A DNA stretch of 64,000 bases from Sodiomyces alkalinus F11 (taxonomy: Eukaryota > Ascomycota > Sordariomycetes > Glomerellales > Plectosphaerellaceae). How positions within the stretch are numbered: position 1 is the stretch's first letter; each line of letters opens with the position of its first letter. A program made the translations under genes and the position numbers. Positions 24,901 to 37,600 of this stretch are shown one piece after another. Under the pieces are notes generated by a model, which was given only the letters and a program-made list of their open reading frames with translations, had not been told where the DNA came from and did no database searches. The DNA lies in the NCBI RefSeq assembly GCF_003711515.1, contig NW_021167083.1:2613451-2677450 (forward strand). The letters run 5' to 3'.

Positions 24901-25836
24901 GGTCCCTCCCGCCGGCTTATAACTATAAGCTAGCAGATTAGGACCTTTTTACTCGGACTCTAAAAAGCCTAGAACCTAGCCTCGACTAGCACCTTTAATA
25001 GGCTATTAATGCCTCGGACCAGGATTCTTTAGACCGCTGCCTTTCGGATCCTATTACCCTAGCACTTAAGGCTTTGGTGTCTGAGTTACGGGTAGTAGAG
25101 CCTTCGAAGCCGTGGTGGACTAAAGAGCTAAAACCCCTGCAAACATCAGCTAGCAGGGCCTTTAGGGTTTTGCGAAAGGCAAAAAAGGGGGCCTTGGCTA
25201 CCTAGACGCCCTTAAAAGCCTCCTAGAAAGAAGCTCGAAACCCCTACTATCGGGCGGTTAAAATAGCAAAAAACGACTACTAGGAGGCCTTCCTAGCCCA
25301 CGCCGAAGGCCCTAAGACTTTTAAGGCCTATAACTATACGAAAAGCGGCCTTAACGCGAAAATACCACCGATTTAAACGCCTACGAAGCAGAAAGCCTAT
25401 GCTTTCGAGGATAAATACAACGCCTTACTTTAGACCCTTTTTCTAGCACCCTCCGCAACCGACGCCCCTGAAGCCCCTGTATTTACAGGCCCATTAGGGG
25501 GCCTAGACCCCTCTTACCCCTTTAACGGCCCCTAGAGCCTGACTAGATTTCGCAGTAAGGGCCTTAGAAAACCGTGGGAGTGGCCTGGCCTTTAGGTTAC
25601 CGAACTATAACGCGCTATATTCGGAGCTGCTAAGGGGAAAGCCCTAGGGCCTGATACGATTAGTCTAAAGCCGATCTAGCGGGCTTATAAGGCTATCCCC
25701 GGGTCCTTTTTACAAGCCGATTTAGCTCTAGTCTTAGGAGGCTACCACCCTACCTACTAGAAAAAAGCCCTAGGGGTCGTTTTACCGAAGCCGGGAAAGA
25801 AGGACTATTCTAATCCTAAGTCTTATAGGATTATAG
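21941..25836 (+). mobile_element. LINE2 (Tad1-like) copy, 3'-truncated, carrying a solo LTR
   Basis: Plus-strand non-LTR element: leader 21941-22600 (interrupted by the LTR at 22217-22479), ORF1 about 22600-24030, ORF2 from about 24060. Near 23815-23980 ORF1 has damaged zinc knuckles, for example CWKFGYPRGTY and KCYNYEGDYPPFSRDY, where tyrosines stand for the Cys/His of LINE ORF1 knuckles. ORF2 shows endonuclease-like sequence (IQEPAYVSK near 24160; GGFNRNH near 24590; ESVIDLAF near 24755) and enters the RT domain at LPKPGKKDYSNPKSYR (about 25780). There it is cut by the gypsy LTR at 25837. Stops are frequent; dead copy. Confidence 0.75.
22217..22479 (-). repeat. Solo copia LTR with 5-bp target-site duplication
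   Basis: 263 bp with intact termini (TGTCG...GCGACA on the minus strand), flanked on both sides by aaccc (22212-22216 and 22480-22484). No internal region is attached, so this is a solo LTR left by LTR-LTR recombination. It interrupts the LINE2 leader, as the uninterrupted copy at 14462-14973 confirms. Confidence 0.85.
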
Positions 25837-26042
25837 TATAAACGACTAGTTATAGGTTATAGTACTAAGTAAGGTTATAATAATAGATTATCTAGAACTA
25901 AGGAAGGAAGAGGGAAAAGCAGAAAAGTCTATAGCGCTAGGCTAGCTATAAGGGAGCGATAACTAGGCGATATAGGTCCGTTAACTAAGCGCGTAGTTAG
26001 GAAGATCCGGAGTATAGCCGGATCCCTTATATCGGGGTTAAT
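25837..26042 (-). repeat. Gypsy LTR, 3' LTR of gypsy copy 2
   Basis: About 205 bp, homologous to 332-539 and 14247-14461. It interrupts the RT region of LINE2. The element's internal region continues to the right on the minus strand. Confidence 0.75.
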
Positions 26043-29000
26043 ATAGAATACTATCCCCTCCCTCTCCCTCCGGGGGTTATATAACCGCCCGTCCCCATTA
26101 TAGATTAGCTCCCCTTTACATCACGGTAATAAAGGAATAATCGTATCCCTTTATCTTACCTCGCCCTTACCTCGATATTAAAGAAACCTTAAGTCGCCTA
26201 CTAACCTTTATTTACGTGCCCGAAACAGTAATATAGGCCTCCCTTATATAGATCCTGTCCGTAGATATATAGGCCCCGTTTTCCTTATAGGCTTCCTTTT
26301 CCTTTATTCTTCTCCCAAACTTTAATAATAATAATAAGAAGAATAACGGTTTCGTATATACTCGCTTTCCTTATAGCGATAATTCTTCTAACTCTCCTAT
26401 TCCTAGATAATATCTATTAATACTTAGCTAGTTTAAAAGCTCCTTATCTAAGGTAAGCCGTCTCTCTCCCGCGATCTTCTTATAAAGTACCCTCCGCTAA
26501 CTTATATCGTTTCGTAAATAGCGTTAGCCCCCGGCGATAATAAAAGTAATAATAGTAGTAAGCGTACCGCCGATAATAATATAGGTATAGTACCCGTATA
26601 CCTTAAGGCGATACTAACCGTATAATAATTTAGGTTATCGTTGTCGCCTCCGCCTAAAAGAAGAAATCGGCGGGTAATTAGCCTCCTAAGCACCCTCTTA
26701 GTAATATTCGTGCTAAGCTATACCTCCTTTATATGCGCGATATCACTAGTAGGAAGTATAAACGCCTTTGTCGTAGCTAGACTAATTAGGGAAAGAAATA
26801 CTATATATACTCTACGAAGATATACCGGTATACTCCTCTCCTAGTATACCTTAAAGGCCACGCGCGGAGGCTATTTAAGATGGTTACCCTTATTAGCGAT
26901 AATAACGAGAACGCCCTTATAAGACCTCCTCCCCCTTTAAGGTTAAGACCGTATTACTAACCCTCCTTCTAAGAGTACGAACCGTATCTTAACACTTACA
27001 CGGCGTTCTAGGATACCCTTATAGCTAAGGAAACGATAATAATAATATTACTTATAGCTATATATCCCGTGGAGGCTCCTAACACGGTAATCGCGCTAGC
27101 CCCTTCTCCTCCTTAGGAGGTCTAAGAAAAGGTAATACTATAATTAGCCTTATTACCTTTTTTTAAGGTTATTAATAAGATAACTTAACTAGTCTTACTT
27201 TCTTTAATAACGAAAATCGCTAATAAAGTGGTTATACTAGTCTTTTCTCCTCTCTTAAAAGTCTTAGAAAAGATAGTATCAGGACTAGACTTATTATCTC
27301 CGGAGGAGGTTAATACTACGGCGGAATACCTAGCCTTATCTCCTCCTTATAAGGGTATAGGTAAGGTAATAGTTTTAGGCCTAACCCCTCCTAATATTGT
27401 AACGGAAAAAATACCTATCTTATTACTCCTACTCTCTTATCGGGGTTAACGTTATCGGATAAAGACTTTAGACGCCTTAGTCTTATAAAGCTAAGGGAGT
27501 ATACTCGGCTATTTAAGGAGATACTTATACTTAGTCGCGCCAATATTATAATCTCCGAACTCTAATAATTCACGGAGCGTAGGCGAGCTTTTACGTTTAC
27601 GGGTATACTTATCGCTAGCGCCGTTATAATCCCTAATAACGGCGACGATAAAGATAATAATAAGGTTAAGGAGATAGACTCTAATTTATAATGGGGCGAT
27701 AAAGGTAAGACTTTTACGGAAATCAATAATCCCGAGGATAGTGATTTGAAGGCTAACGATGTCGATTTAGGCTTATATTATACGTAGCTAGGGCGCGGGG
27801 CCTATCTAACCTAAACTAAATCCGACTTTTACTCCTTTTTAATTATTATAATACGGTCGCTTATATATCGGCTCCTATATCGTAATAGTAGAAAGGTATT
27901 TAATAGGCTATTATTCGTTATTACTAAGCCGAATTTCCTTTTAAATTTATTAAATACCCGTGTTTACGCTAATAGTTCTAGCGGTTCCTAAATAGGCTTA
28001 TAGTATCCTACCTATTATACTAGTACCTTACGTCTTAATCCCCTACCTCGCCTTTTTATCCTTATATAGAGGATTTCCTAAACTTCCTATTTTTCGTTAT
28101 CGGTCGCCTCTTAAATAGGCGGTAGTTAAGGGTTATCTACTACCTATTCCGGGAGGGGGTTATCGCCTATATAATATAATAAGTCTGCGTAGAATCGAGG
28201 GTAGATCTATAATAGCACGGCGAGCTTAACTATATATAGGCTAATTACCTTTATAACTCGGTATTTACAATAAAGCTAGTTAAGCTTATAGGATAATAGC
28301 GGAGTCGAGTAGTTAGCTAATAATAGCTAGACTAAATTATTAACCTTAAAACGCTTAGCCGGTATATAATATTAGTTAGTAGACTCCTTATTTCTAAGCT
28401 ATATCGATATAATCACGGCCTAAGCGAACTCGGTCGCTTCCTATAAATAGCGTAGTAGGTTATAGGCCGCGAATACTCTAGGTTCTATAAAAGGCTCCTC
28501 GGTTATTTAGATTAAGTTAATATAGTAGCTATATTCTAAGAAATAAAGACTAAACCCTATTATAAAGCTCTCGCTATTATTTAGGGCTAGTTATACTATA
28601 GGTAGTAGGTAAGCCTAGTTATCGTAAGCGTAATAGATAAAAGCTCGTAAATAGGCTTATACTTCTGAGCTTATACGCTTTATTACTTTATCAGTCTAGG
28701 GGTAGTATACTATACTAAGCTTACGCGATATCCGTGTAAGCTTATAAAAGTGTTTCTAGAACCTACTTATCTAGTTTAAACCTCGGTTACTAATAATCGA
28801 CTTAGGTATTCCGTAAAATCGGAAATAAAGGAAAGGGAAATATTCCGTGTATGCTTTAGCTTCTATTATCTTTATTACTTCTAATATTATAGCCTTAGTT
28901 AGGCGGTCTATAATAACCTAGAAGTAGCGCACCTTTTTCTCGCCGGCTAGTAGTAGGTCCGTTATAGAGTCTATTAATAGGTTGCTCCGTATTTATTCTA

Positions 29001-29795
29001 GTACCGGGAGGGGGAATAAAAGGCCTTACTTCGCGTTCCTTTATATATACCCCTGTTTATAGATCTTATAATTTCAGATAAATCGTCGGATATCTTTATT
29101 TATTCTTAGCTAGAAGAAATAACACGTTATTAAGACGATAGTATTTTTATATCCGGGGTATTCTCCGATTACTTAATCGTGAATTAACTAGACGATCCTG
29201 CTTTATAACGTTAACCCCTTAGTAGACCCGGGTACCTAAATTCGGTCGCGGAATAGTAATAACCCGGTTATAGAGACTAAATACTTAGCTATTTATAGCT
29301 TTAATTCTAATAATAGTAAGAACTACTATTTTTCTTTACTAACCGTGGATAAGGCTCCTTAATACTATTTATCGGTTATAAGCATTTTATCCTATTATTA
29401 TTATAGCTTTTAGTCCGCCTTAAAGATTATTTAGCCGTTATTAATATTACGAATACTAGGTAGAATCACGGTATCGGGAATTAATTAGATATAATAAGAT
29501 TACTTATATTTATCCGTTATATCTTAGGGCTTATCTTACTATTCACGCGAGAGGGCGCTTACTATTATATTATCCTTTCCTTTCTAATACTTAAGTATAA
29601 AGTTAAACTATATAAGCTTACCGGCCTATTAGCTTTATCGCTTAGTAAGTAGTTACTTTATTATAAAGTATTTAAGGGCTTTATAGGCGGAGAGGACTAT
29701 AAACTACTTATAAGTAATAGTCTTAGCCCGTTATATTATTAAATAATTTATAATCGCTAGTATTTCCTTATTATAGATTAGGTAATTATATTCCG
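26043..29795 (-). pseudogene. Ty3/gypsy pol remnant (gypsy copy 2), truncated
   Basis: Collinear with 540-about 4290 of gypsy copy 1: the same polypurine region, the same 1.7-kb repetitive part after integrase (26043-27750), and integrase-like sequence at about 28490-28600. It breaks off at about 29795, before the reverse transcriptase core, in unrelated sequence. Small frames such as 26502-26693, 26641-26844 and 27228-27449 are chance ORFs in RIPed DNA. Confidence 0.75.
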
Positions 29796-31042
29796 TTTTA
29801 GGGCGTACTATAGGGTACTCTAAGGGTACTATAGTATAGGTTATAGTACCTATAGGGTATACTATAGGTACTTTTAGGATATACTATAGCTTCCCTGGGT
29901 TATAATTAGTGAATACCAGGGAATCCCCCGGGTTCCTATATATACGAGCCGAGGATTCTACGGGGTTTACCCGTGGAATACTTAAGTCCCGGGGGCGCGC
30001 CCCCTTAGCTTAGATAAGATACCTTTAGTATACCTTATTTACTATAGTAAAGGTCGCCCCTTAAATCCTAGGATCCCTAGGTCCGATAGTGCTCGCTATC
30101 TAGAGATATACCTGGATAGGGTATATTATCGTGTATATCTACTATATTAAGTTATATCTAGGTAAGTCTCTTATACCCTTAATTTAGGTACTATAGACTG
30201 TATCTATAAGTACTATATTATTTAGAGCCTATCCGATCTTTTCCGGTATCCACCCTTATAATATCCTAATACCCGAGGTCCGAAGCGCTTAGTTAGGTAT
30301 AGTCTACCAGGTATAGTCTATGCCTATACGATAATACGGCGCGTAGGCCGTTTAGCTTTATTAAGATTAGGATTAATAAGGTTAGCGATATGTTAGAAGT
30401 CTACGATAATTATCACGGCTTTAATCTAAGGGCGCTAGTCTTTTAGCGAGGTAAGCGTTACGAAGCCTATAATAGGCATTACTACTATAGAAGCTATTGT
30501 TATACTAGTAAAAAGTAGTAGACTATATATACGAGTAGGTTAAATAACTATACTAAACGCTTTAAATAATAGTATAATAGAAACGATAAAACGATTAAAT
30601 AAAATAAAAGTAGGCGGATATAGCTAATAATACTAAACTACCTATTATAGACTCAAGGCTATTAACTGCCTAGAAGCTATAGGATTAATCGGAATAGCTT
30701 TATTTATTAGAACCCCGGGCTTATACCTATTAGAATATAAATAAAGGTACGGGATTATATATATATATATATATACTTATCTAAGTACAGTTTATAATAT
30801 CTTATAGGGATATCTAACTATAGAGCAAAAGCAGGGGAAATAACTATAGATATATAGGATCGAGGTACTCCACACGTCTAATATAATATAGTTTATCATA
30901 CCCCGATAAGGTAGCTATAGTATCTAATAATAATAATAATGATAGATACTATTTATATAAATAATATGTATATTTTTATAAGAAAGCTCACTACAGACAT
31001 AGAATCTTATTTACTATATATATACCCTAGGATAAGTCCATT
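29796..31042. other. Unresolved RIPed DNA with LTR fragment and AT microsatellite
   Basis: Starts with short direct and inverted repeats of gtactatag/ctatagtac (29800-29900) and a GC-rich palindromic patch (gggggcgcgccccc, near 29991). Includes a copia LTR fragment (30125-30335). From 30340 to 30730 a plus-strand frame gives runs such as MLEVYDNYHGFN and HYYYRSYCYTSKK with stops, which I do not recognise. An AT microsatellite lies at about 30753-30772. No gene called. Confidence 0.5.
30125..30335 (-). repeat. Copia LTR fragment
   Basis: Shares the block order of the copia LTRs (tatattaagttatatcta, then cttatacccttaattta, then ccgatcttttccggtatcc, then aatacccgaggtcc) in the same minus orientation. 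No pol sequence adjoins it and its outer end is rearranged. Confidence 0.65.
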
Positions 31043-33082
31043 TTATAATTTACCTGCTGCCCTTGCCTCTATTATAAATTAATGTTAGCACGACCCGACT
31101 AAGTATTATACAGTATTCTAAATATTCAAGCACTTACCTTTGACCTGCTCGAAGACCTTGAGCATTTTCCGACGTGCCCCAAGTGCATTCACACCGCGTT
31201 CTTCGAGAGCCTTATCATCTAACTCGATCAGGTCTGTCCACTTCGTATCTTTTAGATTATCGGTGTACTTATGCAACCGCAGACTTCGGAGCCAGCTGGG
31301 AATGTCCTGCAGCAAAGTGGGGTCGGTCGGATCTTCAGGTGGTTTCGAACTGCCTCGGCGACCCCGCGACCGGCCGCGTACCATATCAGAGTGGTCGGAA
31401 AGATAGCCCTCGTGACTGCCAGCCCCCAGTTGTGCAACGGCCAGAGACTGTATCCCGCTATTCAACAGCGAACCTTGCGCATCATATGCGCTCAGGAATC
31501 CATTATTCTGAGGAGACGCAAAGGGAACGTGGGTGAACCCATGATTGATAGGTACCGTTGGCGAGGTAGGGCGAGATCGGTTACCGGAGAATGACACGGT
31601 CTGCTGCTGGGCTTGTAAACTCAGCATCTGTTCTTGACTAAGAACCTGACCATGCTCGTTGATCATGACCACATTCGTGCCCGGTATCCTGACAGTCGGG
31701 GTATTACCAAGGACAGCAGGCTGGCCTGGGGCGCCCGGCGCTTCGTTGGACCGTGCCCGTCGGTATTTTCGTACGTCATCCAAGGCAAAACGGTTGTTAA
31801 CCGTGGAGAGTGCGGCTAGTTTCATCGCCGTCGCATTCGCAAGCATGTCAGCTTGGCTGCCGGCAGATTTTCCACCATTTCCCGAACTCGCACTGGCATT
31901 CGCAGCCGTCGTATTGAAAGAGGCTACTAGCGGAGTGTTCACCATCGACGCCCAGTTTCCTCCACTTGGATTGTAAGGCGACAGAAGTGGTAAGTCTGAT
32001 GGTTTATCGCCAGCTGTCAAGATGTTACTTTTGGTGTTCGAGTTGCTGGAGATTTGGGCCTGGGGAGATCTCAAGCCACTGGAGGCGGGCGGCTGAACGA
32101 AGTGACCCATTGGAGCCTGTCCTTGCCCGGTACCCGACTTGGGCCGCGACCTGGCATTGTCGCCAGTATTCCAGGCCGATGCCTGGGACTGACTTCCTGA
32201 ATCGTGAGAGTTTGTTGGTGCTGCAATGGTTGGTGTCGCCATCGCCGGTCGGGCTTCGCAGGCGACACTGTTTCGATTCGACGCGGGCGGATTCCCAGTC
32301 TGTTGTGTGAACTTCGCCTTTTCAGAAGCAATAGCTGCCGCGGCATCGGGAAACATGGCATTGATTGTCGACGCGTCGAGTCCTGAGTAGCGCTTGGTGG
32401 TTACTGTGCCTGGCGGACGGGCCATTGAATTTCTTGCAGAGTCCACATTGAGCTTGCTCATGGCATCGCTTAGGCGGTTTGACATGGGGTCTTACGACCG
32501 TCAGCTGAAACTTCATTTTATGTTGGTGTTCTCCTGGCATCGGTAATTGAGGATGAAGAAAATTTTGAAACACTAACCTTTGTCGAAGTTCGCGGGAGAG
32601 AGAACTCCAGACATGGGGTGGCTTTTTCCCATTTGCTGGAGGACCTGTATAAAGAACCGAACCTGGACCTGGGTGGTTTGCTGAAGCAAAGCATAGAGGG
32701 CTGCTGTCCGTTCGGCCTCGCTGAGGACTCTGAACCACTGCTCGATCGCACTCAACTCGTCCTTGAAATCTTGGTCAAGGGTGGCGGCAGCCATCTCCTC
32801 AAGCGTGGTTTCGTATTGATCGATATCGGCAATCCATTGCTGTGCAAGTTTGTCCTGGGCATCTCCCTCGTTGTTACCCGAGTCCTGGCTCTGCTGGCCG
32901 TAGAAGTCTGACGAGGGTCGGATCCGGCTAGAAGGAGAGGATGCAGAAAGAGCCGCCATGTCGGCTGAGGATCGAAGATGGTGTCCGGCACCAACGGTCC
33001 TCGTCGAAGGTGGGCGGAGAGAGGAGGCAGTATTGACCTCTGGAGTGCTATTTCGATTTCCGGCTACCTGGTTTCCAGACAT
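31043..33082 (-). CDS. vts1: Vts1/Smaug-like SAM-domain RNA-binding protein
   Basis: Post-transcriptional regulator: Vts1/Smaug proteins bind stem-loops in target mRNAs through a SAM domain and promote deadenylation and decay in the cytoplasm. Inferred exons on the minus strand: 33082-32578, 32490-31138 and 31068-31043, joined in frame to 627 residues. The N-terminal part (about residues 90-168) has the conserved Vts1 helical block with [15 protein letters not shown] and [19 protein letters not shown], the latter spanning intron 1. The middle is Ser/Ala/Pro/Gln-rich and low complexity. The SAM domain is at about 566-617 ([32 protein letters not shown]). Exon 2 does not end the gene: a GTAAGT donor follows VK, with branch point GCTAAC and acceptor TAG, and a 26-nt last exon adds EARAAGKL. 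Intact and not RIPed. Confidence 0.95.
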
Positions 33083-33390
33083 TGTAGACAGACCGCTGGT
33101 GTGAGAAACGATGGTGAAGGCTGACTGACGGGGTGACTGGAGGGAACCTGAAATATGGACGTATCACATTGCTGTGGTGAATATATTGGAAGCACATACT
33201 GTCTCAGTCTCATTTGGGTAAGATACTAATTAATTTAAGCAAAACAAAGATTATAATTAATTAATCTACTAATAAAACCCTATAGCTAAATTAGAAGTTA
33301 AAATTGGTTATAACTCGCTATAATATACTAAAGAGCAGTTACTTATAATAAATTATTTCTAAAAATTACTAATATCTTTATTATATATAT
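33083..33390 (-). promoter_or_regulatory. vts1 upstream region
   Basis: About 120 bp next to the start codon has normal composition and, on the coding strand, a pyrimidine-rich leader. Beyond about 33230 it turns into AT-rich sequence. No defined promoter element identified. Confidence 0.4.
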
Positions 33391-34640
33391 TAATTTACTT
33401 TTTATTATTATTATTATTAATCTTACTCTGCGATCCTATCTTAATCTATAAAGAGCCTAATTTAGACTATACGGTCCTTTATAGTTGGCTATAGAGGGGA
33501 AAACCCGGGGTTCCGGGGAAAACCTCTATACTTCTCCTTAGTTAGATTAGTGCTATTATAGGGCTAATATAGCCCTGGTTTACTTTTTCTCTATATCTGC
33601 ATTATACCTCTAGGCTAGTGGCTAACAGGAAGGGTAATAGGCTATAGTTCGGGTTAGCCTAAGCCGGTTATTAGCGAGAGAGCGGGGGGCCGTATAGGTA
33701 CCACGGCGTCTCCGTTATACGGTAGCCGCGGCACGCTATATCCGGTCTCCTTATATCCCTGGCGATTATTCCTATTTTCTATATAATTCTAGTATATAGT
33801 TTATAGGTAGCGTTATAGTAGGGCGGGGTTAACCAGGTAGTATAGTAGTATTAAGTAATATTAATAATAGTAATAACTATAATAACTCCACGATATAAAT
33901 ATCTTTATAACGTGGTAATACCTTAGTAATAGTACACTAATAGCCATAGATACCTTCTCCAAATAATAATAACCGTTATTACGAACGCGGTATAATCCGC
34001 GTAATACTATATATATACCCTAGTAGTATAGAGGTAATATTATAGCGGCTAATATATAGTAGTTATTTACGTTATAGTAAGCGCCTAGGGTCGTACCTAG
34101 ATAATTTTAAAGCCTATTCTAATACTATAGGTGCTAGTGCTATATGCTTTTAGTATACTAATAGCCGGTATTTATATAAAGATACAAGTTATTCTTAGAG
34201 TATAGAGGTGCTGCTAGGGTGCCGGGGTGGTTAGCTCTAATAGGTTAATAGGTCCCTCCCGCTACTAAAAAGCAGTAATAGCGTCTAATAGAAATCTATT
34301 AGGTATATATAATAGCTAAGAAGTGTCTGAAAATAGTGTTTTTATCCTTTAGACGGGCCGTCTCTTAGGCGTTACCTTCCGGTCGCGGCCGCGGCCGCAC
34401 TATATCGGCGGAGGTATAGGAATTATCGCGCCGATTTCGGCGCGTTAAGGGTATAAAGGGTGTTTAGCTAGATTATTTTATAAGTAGCCTCGCTAAGGTC
34501 CCCTTATAGCCCTTTTACGGTATAAAGCCGGCTAATTATCCTAGGGTCTTAAGTATACTAATAGTGGAGTTAGTGCCTTTAAGGGAGGAGAAAAGAATAA
34601 CGATAAGGAGTAGTATAGTATCGGTATTATAACCAGATAA
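33391..34640 (-). mobile_element. LINE3 3'-end fragment, RIPed
   Basis: Aligns by eye with 59925-61550: both begin with ttattattattattaatctta (a TAA-type 3' tail on the minus strand), then share gctatagaggggaaaac and later atatataaatac-type and GC-rich blocks in the same order. It contains a doubled gcggccgc-type palindrome near 34385-34398. Only the 3' part is present (5'-truncated), as is common for LINE insertions. Confidence 0.65.
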
Positions 34641-37600
34641 AGACGTTGTAACACCAGATCGTTAATGCAAAGACCAGACAAAGAGGTCAGTCCAGCAAAA
34701 CCACGATATATAACCAAAATATAACTAACAGCACTATGACCTTTAGCGAAGAAGTAGATCGGTAGTCAGTGTTCTGATCAGGGTAACGTAAGTTAAACTA
34801 AAAAGATACGTTAAACGTAGAATAAGTAATTATAAAAGAGGATAATAATTAAATAATAATCTCTTAATAGGAATATCCCGAGCCTGTCCTTAGTATATAC
34901 ATAGGAGGTGGATCTAGTAGCCTTAAAAAGGAGGTTATATAACCGTCTACTAAAACTACTCCAAAGCCGTATCTACGCGGTTATAATACGGCTGTATTTA
35001 TCTTGATTACGCTCTTATAATATAGATAACTTCTAAAAATAAGCAGATATAAGTAAATAAACTAAGTAAAGAGCTATTGTATACCCTTATTTCTCTAATC
35101 ACCCCGTCCTCTACGTATACCTAGTTAGGGATTCTCTTAGCTCTAGTTCCTCCGTATATACTATTCCTTTACTATCTTTATAAGCTATATACTTAAGACG
35201 TTACTTATCGAATACTCTATATAAACCGCTACTTATGTTTTCGTAAGGTCTTTCCTTCGACTATATAGTTAGGCTTACTAGCTCTTTTCGCCTCCTAATT
35301 AGTGGTAGCCTTATCTGCCTCCTACCTAATTCCCGTATGATAACAGAGCTATCCTTCCTAAGGTACTACTTAAGGCAGTAGTAGATATAGCGCGCTATTA
35401 GCTACTACGCCTCGGAGGCCTGCTTAGTACGGGGTATTAAAAGACTTAAGTTATTCTTCCTTAGTGTTTAGACTCGGTGTAATAGGACTAACACGCTTAG
35501 CTAAAGACTGTATATCTATAAGTCTATAGTAAAGACGGTAATAAGATATCTTAGTACCCTTAGTATAGTACTTCGCCTCCTTTTCCTATTTATCTTAGAT
35601 ATTATAGCTCCTCTTCTTCGAAACGGTAGAGGACTTAGGCGCCTTAGGACTCTTAGACGTTTTAGGTATCTTCGGGAGCGGCTTTCTTATCTTTAGGCGT
35701 TTAAAGCTTAAAACTACTAAGACCTATATCCTTAATATCGCTACTGCTATTAGATAGTATTAAGGGGTCCTGGAAACTCTGGCCCGGCGTGCTGGTAAGG
35801 TCTATAATCTCGGGGTTAGGGGAATTAGTAAGATTAATAGACTCCTCCTCGGCTTTAGATATTATAGGCCCCTTAGGAGTCTTAGGGCCCTTAGGCAGGT
35901 TAACTAGTATCTACTTCTTAGTCTTATAAATCGGCTAGAATCTAGTTATTTTAGGGTTTCGGGAGATAGTATTGCGGGCTTTATAGCTAGCTCTATATAG
36001 TAGCCGAAGCCGAAGAGTTTACTAATATAAATTACCTAATATTTCTTAATATACCGGGTATATTCCCCGATATCGTTCCCGTATTAACAGCTTCAAGCGA
36101 ATCTATAAATCTTAGAGCGTTAAGGGAATAGGTATCCTTCTTAGACTAAAGCTTTAATCTATTCTATAATAGAAGGACTATACGAGCGACCGTTTAGTTA
36201 TATAGGGTTAGGGATAATATAGAACTTCTTAGCTATACTATTAACGGCTTTGTTAGGAGCTTTAATAGAAATTATCTATAGTATTATAAGATAGACGACT
36301 TTAAGGAGGCGTTATTCACCTTTACTATTAGACTATATACTATTATACCTATATATAATCTAAGTCTCCTAGTTAATAATTAGGCTAATAAAATAGTTAC
36401 TGTTAACGTAGCAGATTATAGAAATAAAGCGACTAGTTTTAGCATGCTGCTATACCTTATTAGTAAGAGTCATAAACTCCGCCTTATCTTTAAGACTATA
36501 TAGTCTCCGAATACTATAAAGGACTTTTTACTTATAAAAGAAAGCACGAAATAGCTATCTTTCCATGCTGCGTAGACGATATCGTGGTATTAAGGCCTTC
36601 GAATAAAATAATAGAATACTTCTATACCGAAATATCGAAAGAAATATCACTTAAAGATTTAGGTAAACTAAATACCTTTTTAGGTAAGGAAATTAAATAT
36701 AAATAGATAAAATAAGACTGTATCTATAAGTTAGCTACCCTATATAAATAAGATAATAGATTAGTATAATAAACGGAACCTAAAAAGGGTTAATACCCCC
36801 TGTATAAATAAAAAGGTCCTTATACCTAATCTAGACTAGGTATCTAAAGCCGATATAAAAATATACTAATAAGAAATAGGGGCTTTACTATATCTAGCCC
36901 TCCACTTAAGACTAGATATAACGTATGCTATTAATAGGTGTGCTAGATATATAAGTAATCTATCTTAGCAACACTTTATAGCTTTAAACAGGATCTGGGT
37001 ATATATAAATACTTTTCCGAAAATAGGTCTTTTATATAACTATACTAATAAGAACCTTAATATATACGGCTACTCGGATACTAGTTTTTCTGATATACTA
37101 GAAGATAGAACCTCTACGTTAGAATATGTATACTATATTAGAATTAATAATATAATTAGCTAGACCTCTATAAAGCAGAAACTTATTCCTTTATCTATAA
37201 CCGAAGCCGAATATATAGCTTTAATAGAAGCTATAAATGAAGGTATATATATATATAGTCTATATACAGAACTATCTAATAACCTTAAAAACGTTTTTAA
37301 TAACGAAGGCTCTATTAAAATCCCTACAATATTAGTAGATAGCGAGAGTGCTAAGAAACTAGCTAAAAGCCCAGTTTATAAAAGGATTAAATATATCGAT
37401 AGATAGTTCTACTACTATAGGTAATAGCTTTAAAAAAATGGAATAAGAATCGTCTATATAAATACTAAATTTAATAGAGCTAATATTATAACTAAAGGTT
37501 TACCTAAGGAAACGTATAATACTCTTTATAGTTATCTAAACCTAAGCTATAAAGACGATAAACTATCTGACCATAGCTTACCATCTTATATGCAAATTAA

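Noticed and set aside
26502..27449. Several 60-75-codon frames on both strands
   Set aside because: They lie in RIPed gypsy DNA, where loss of some stop contexts gives chance frames; no start context or domain.
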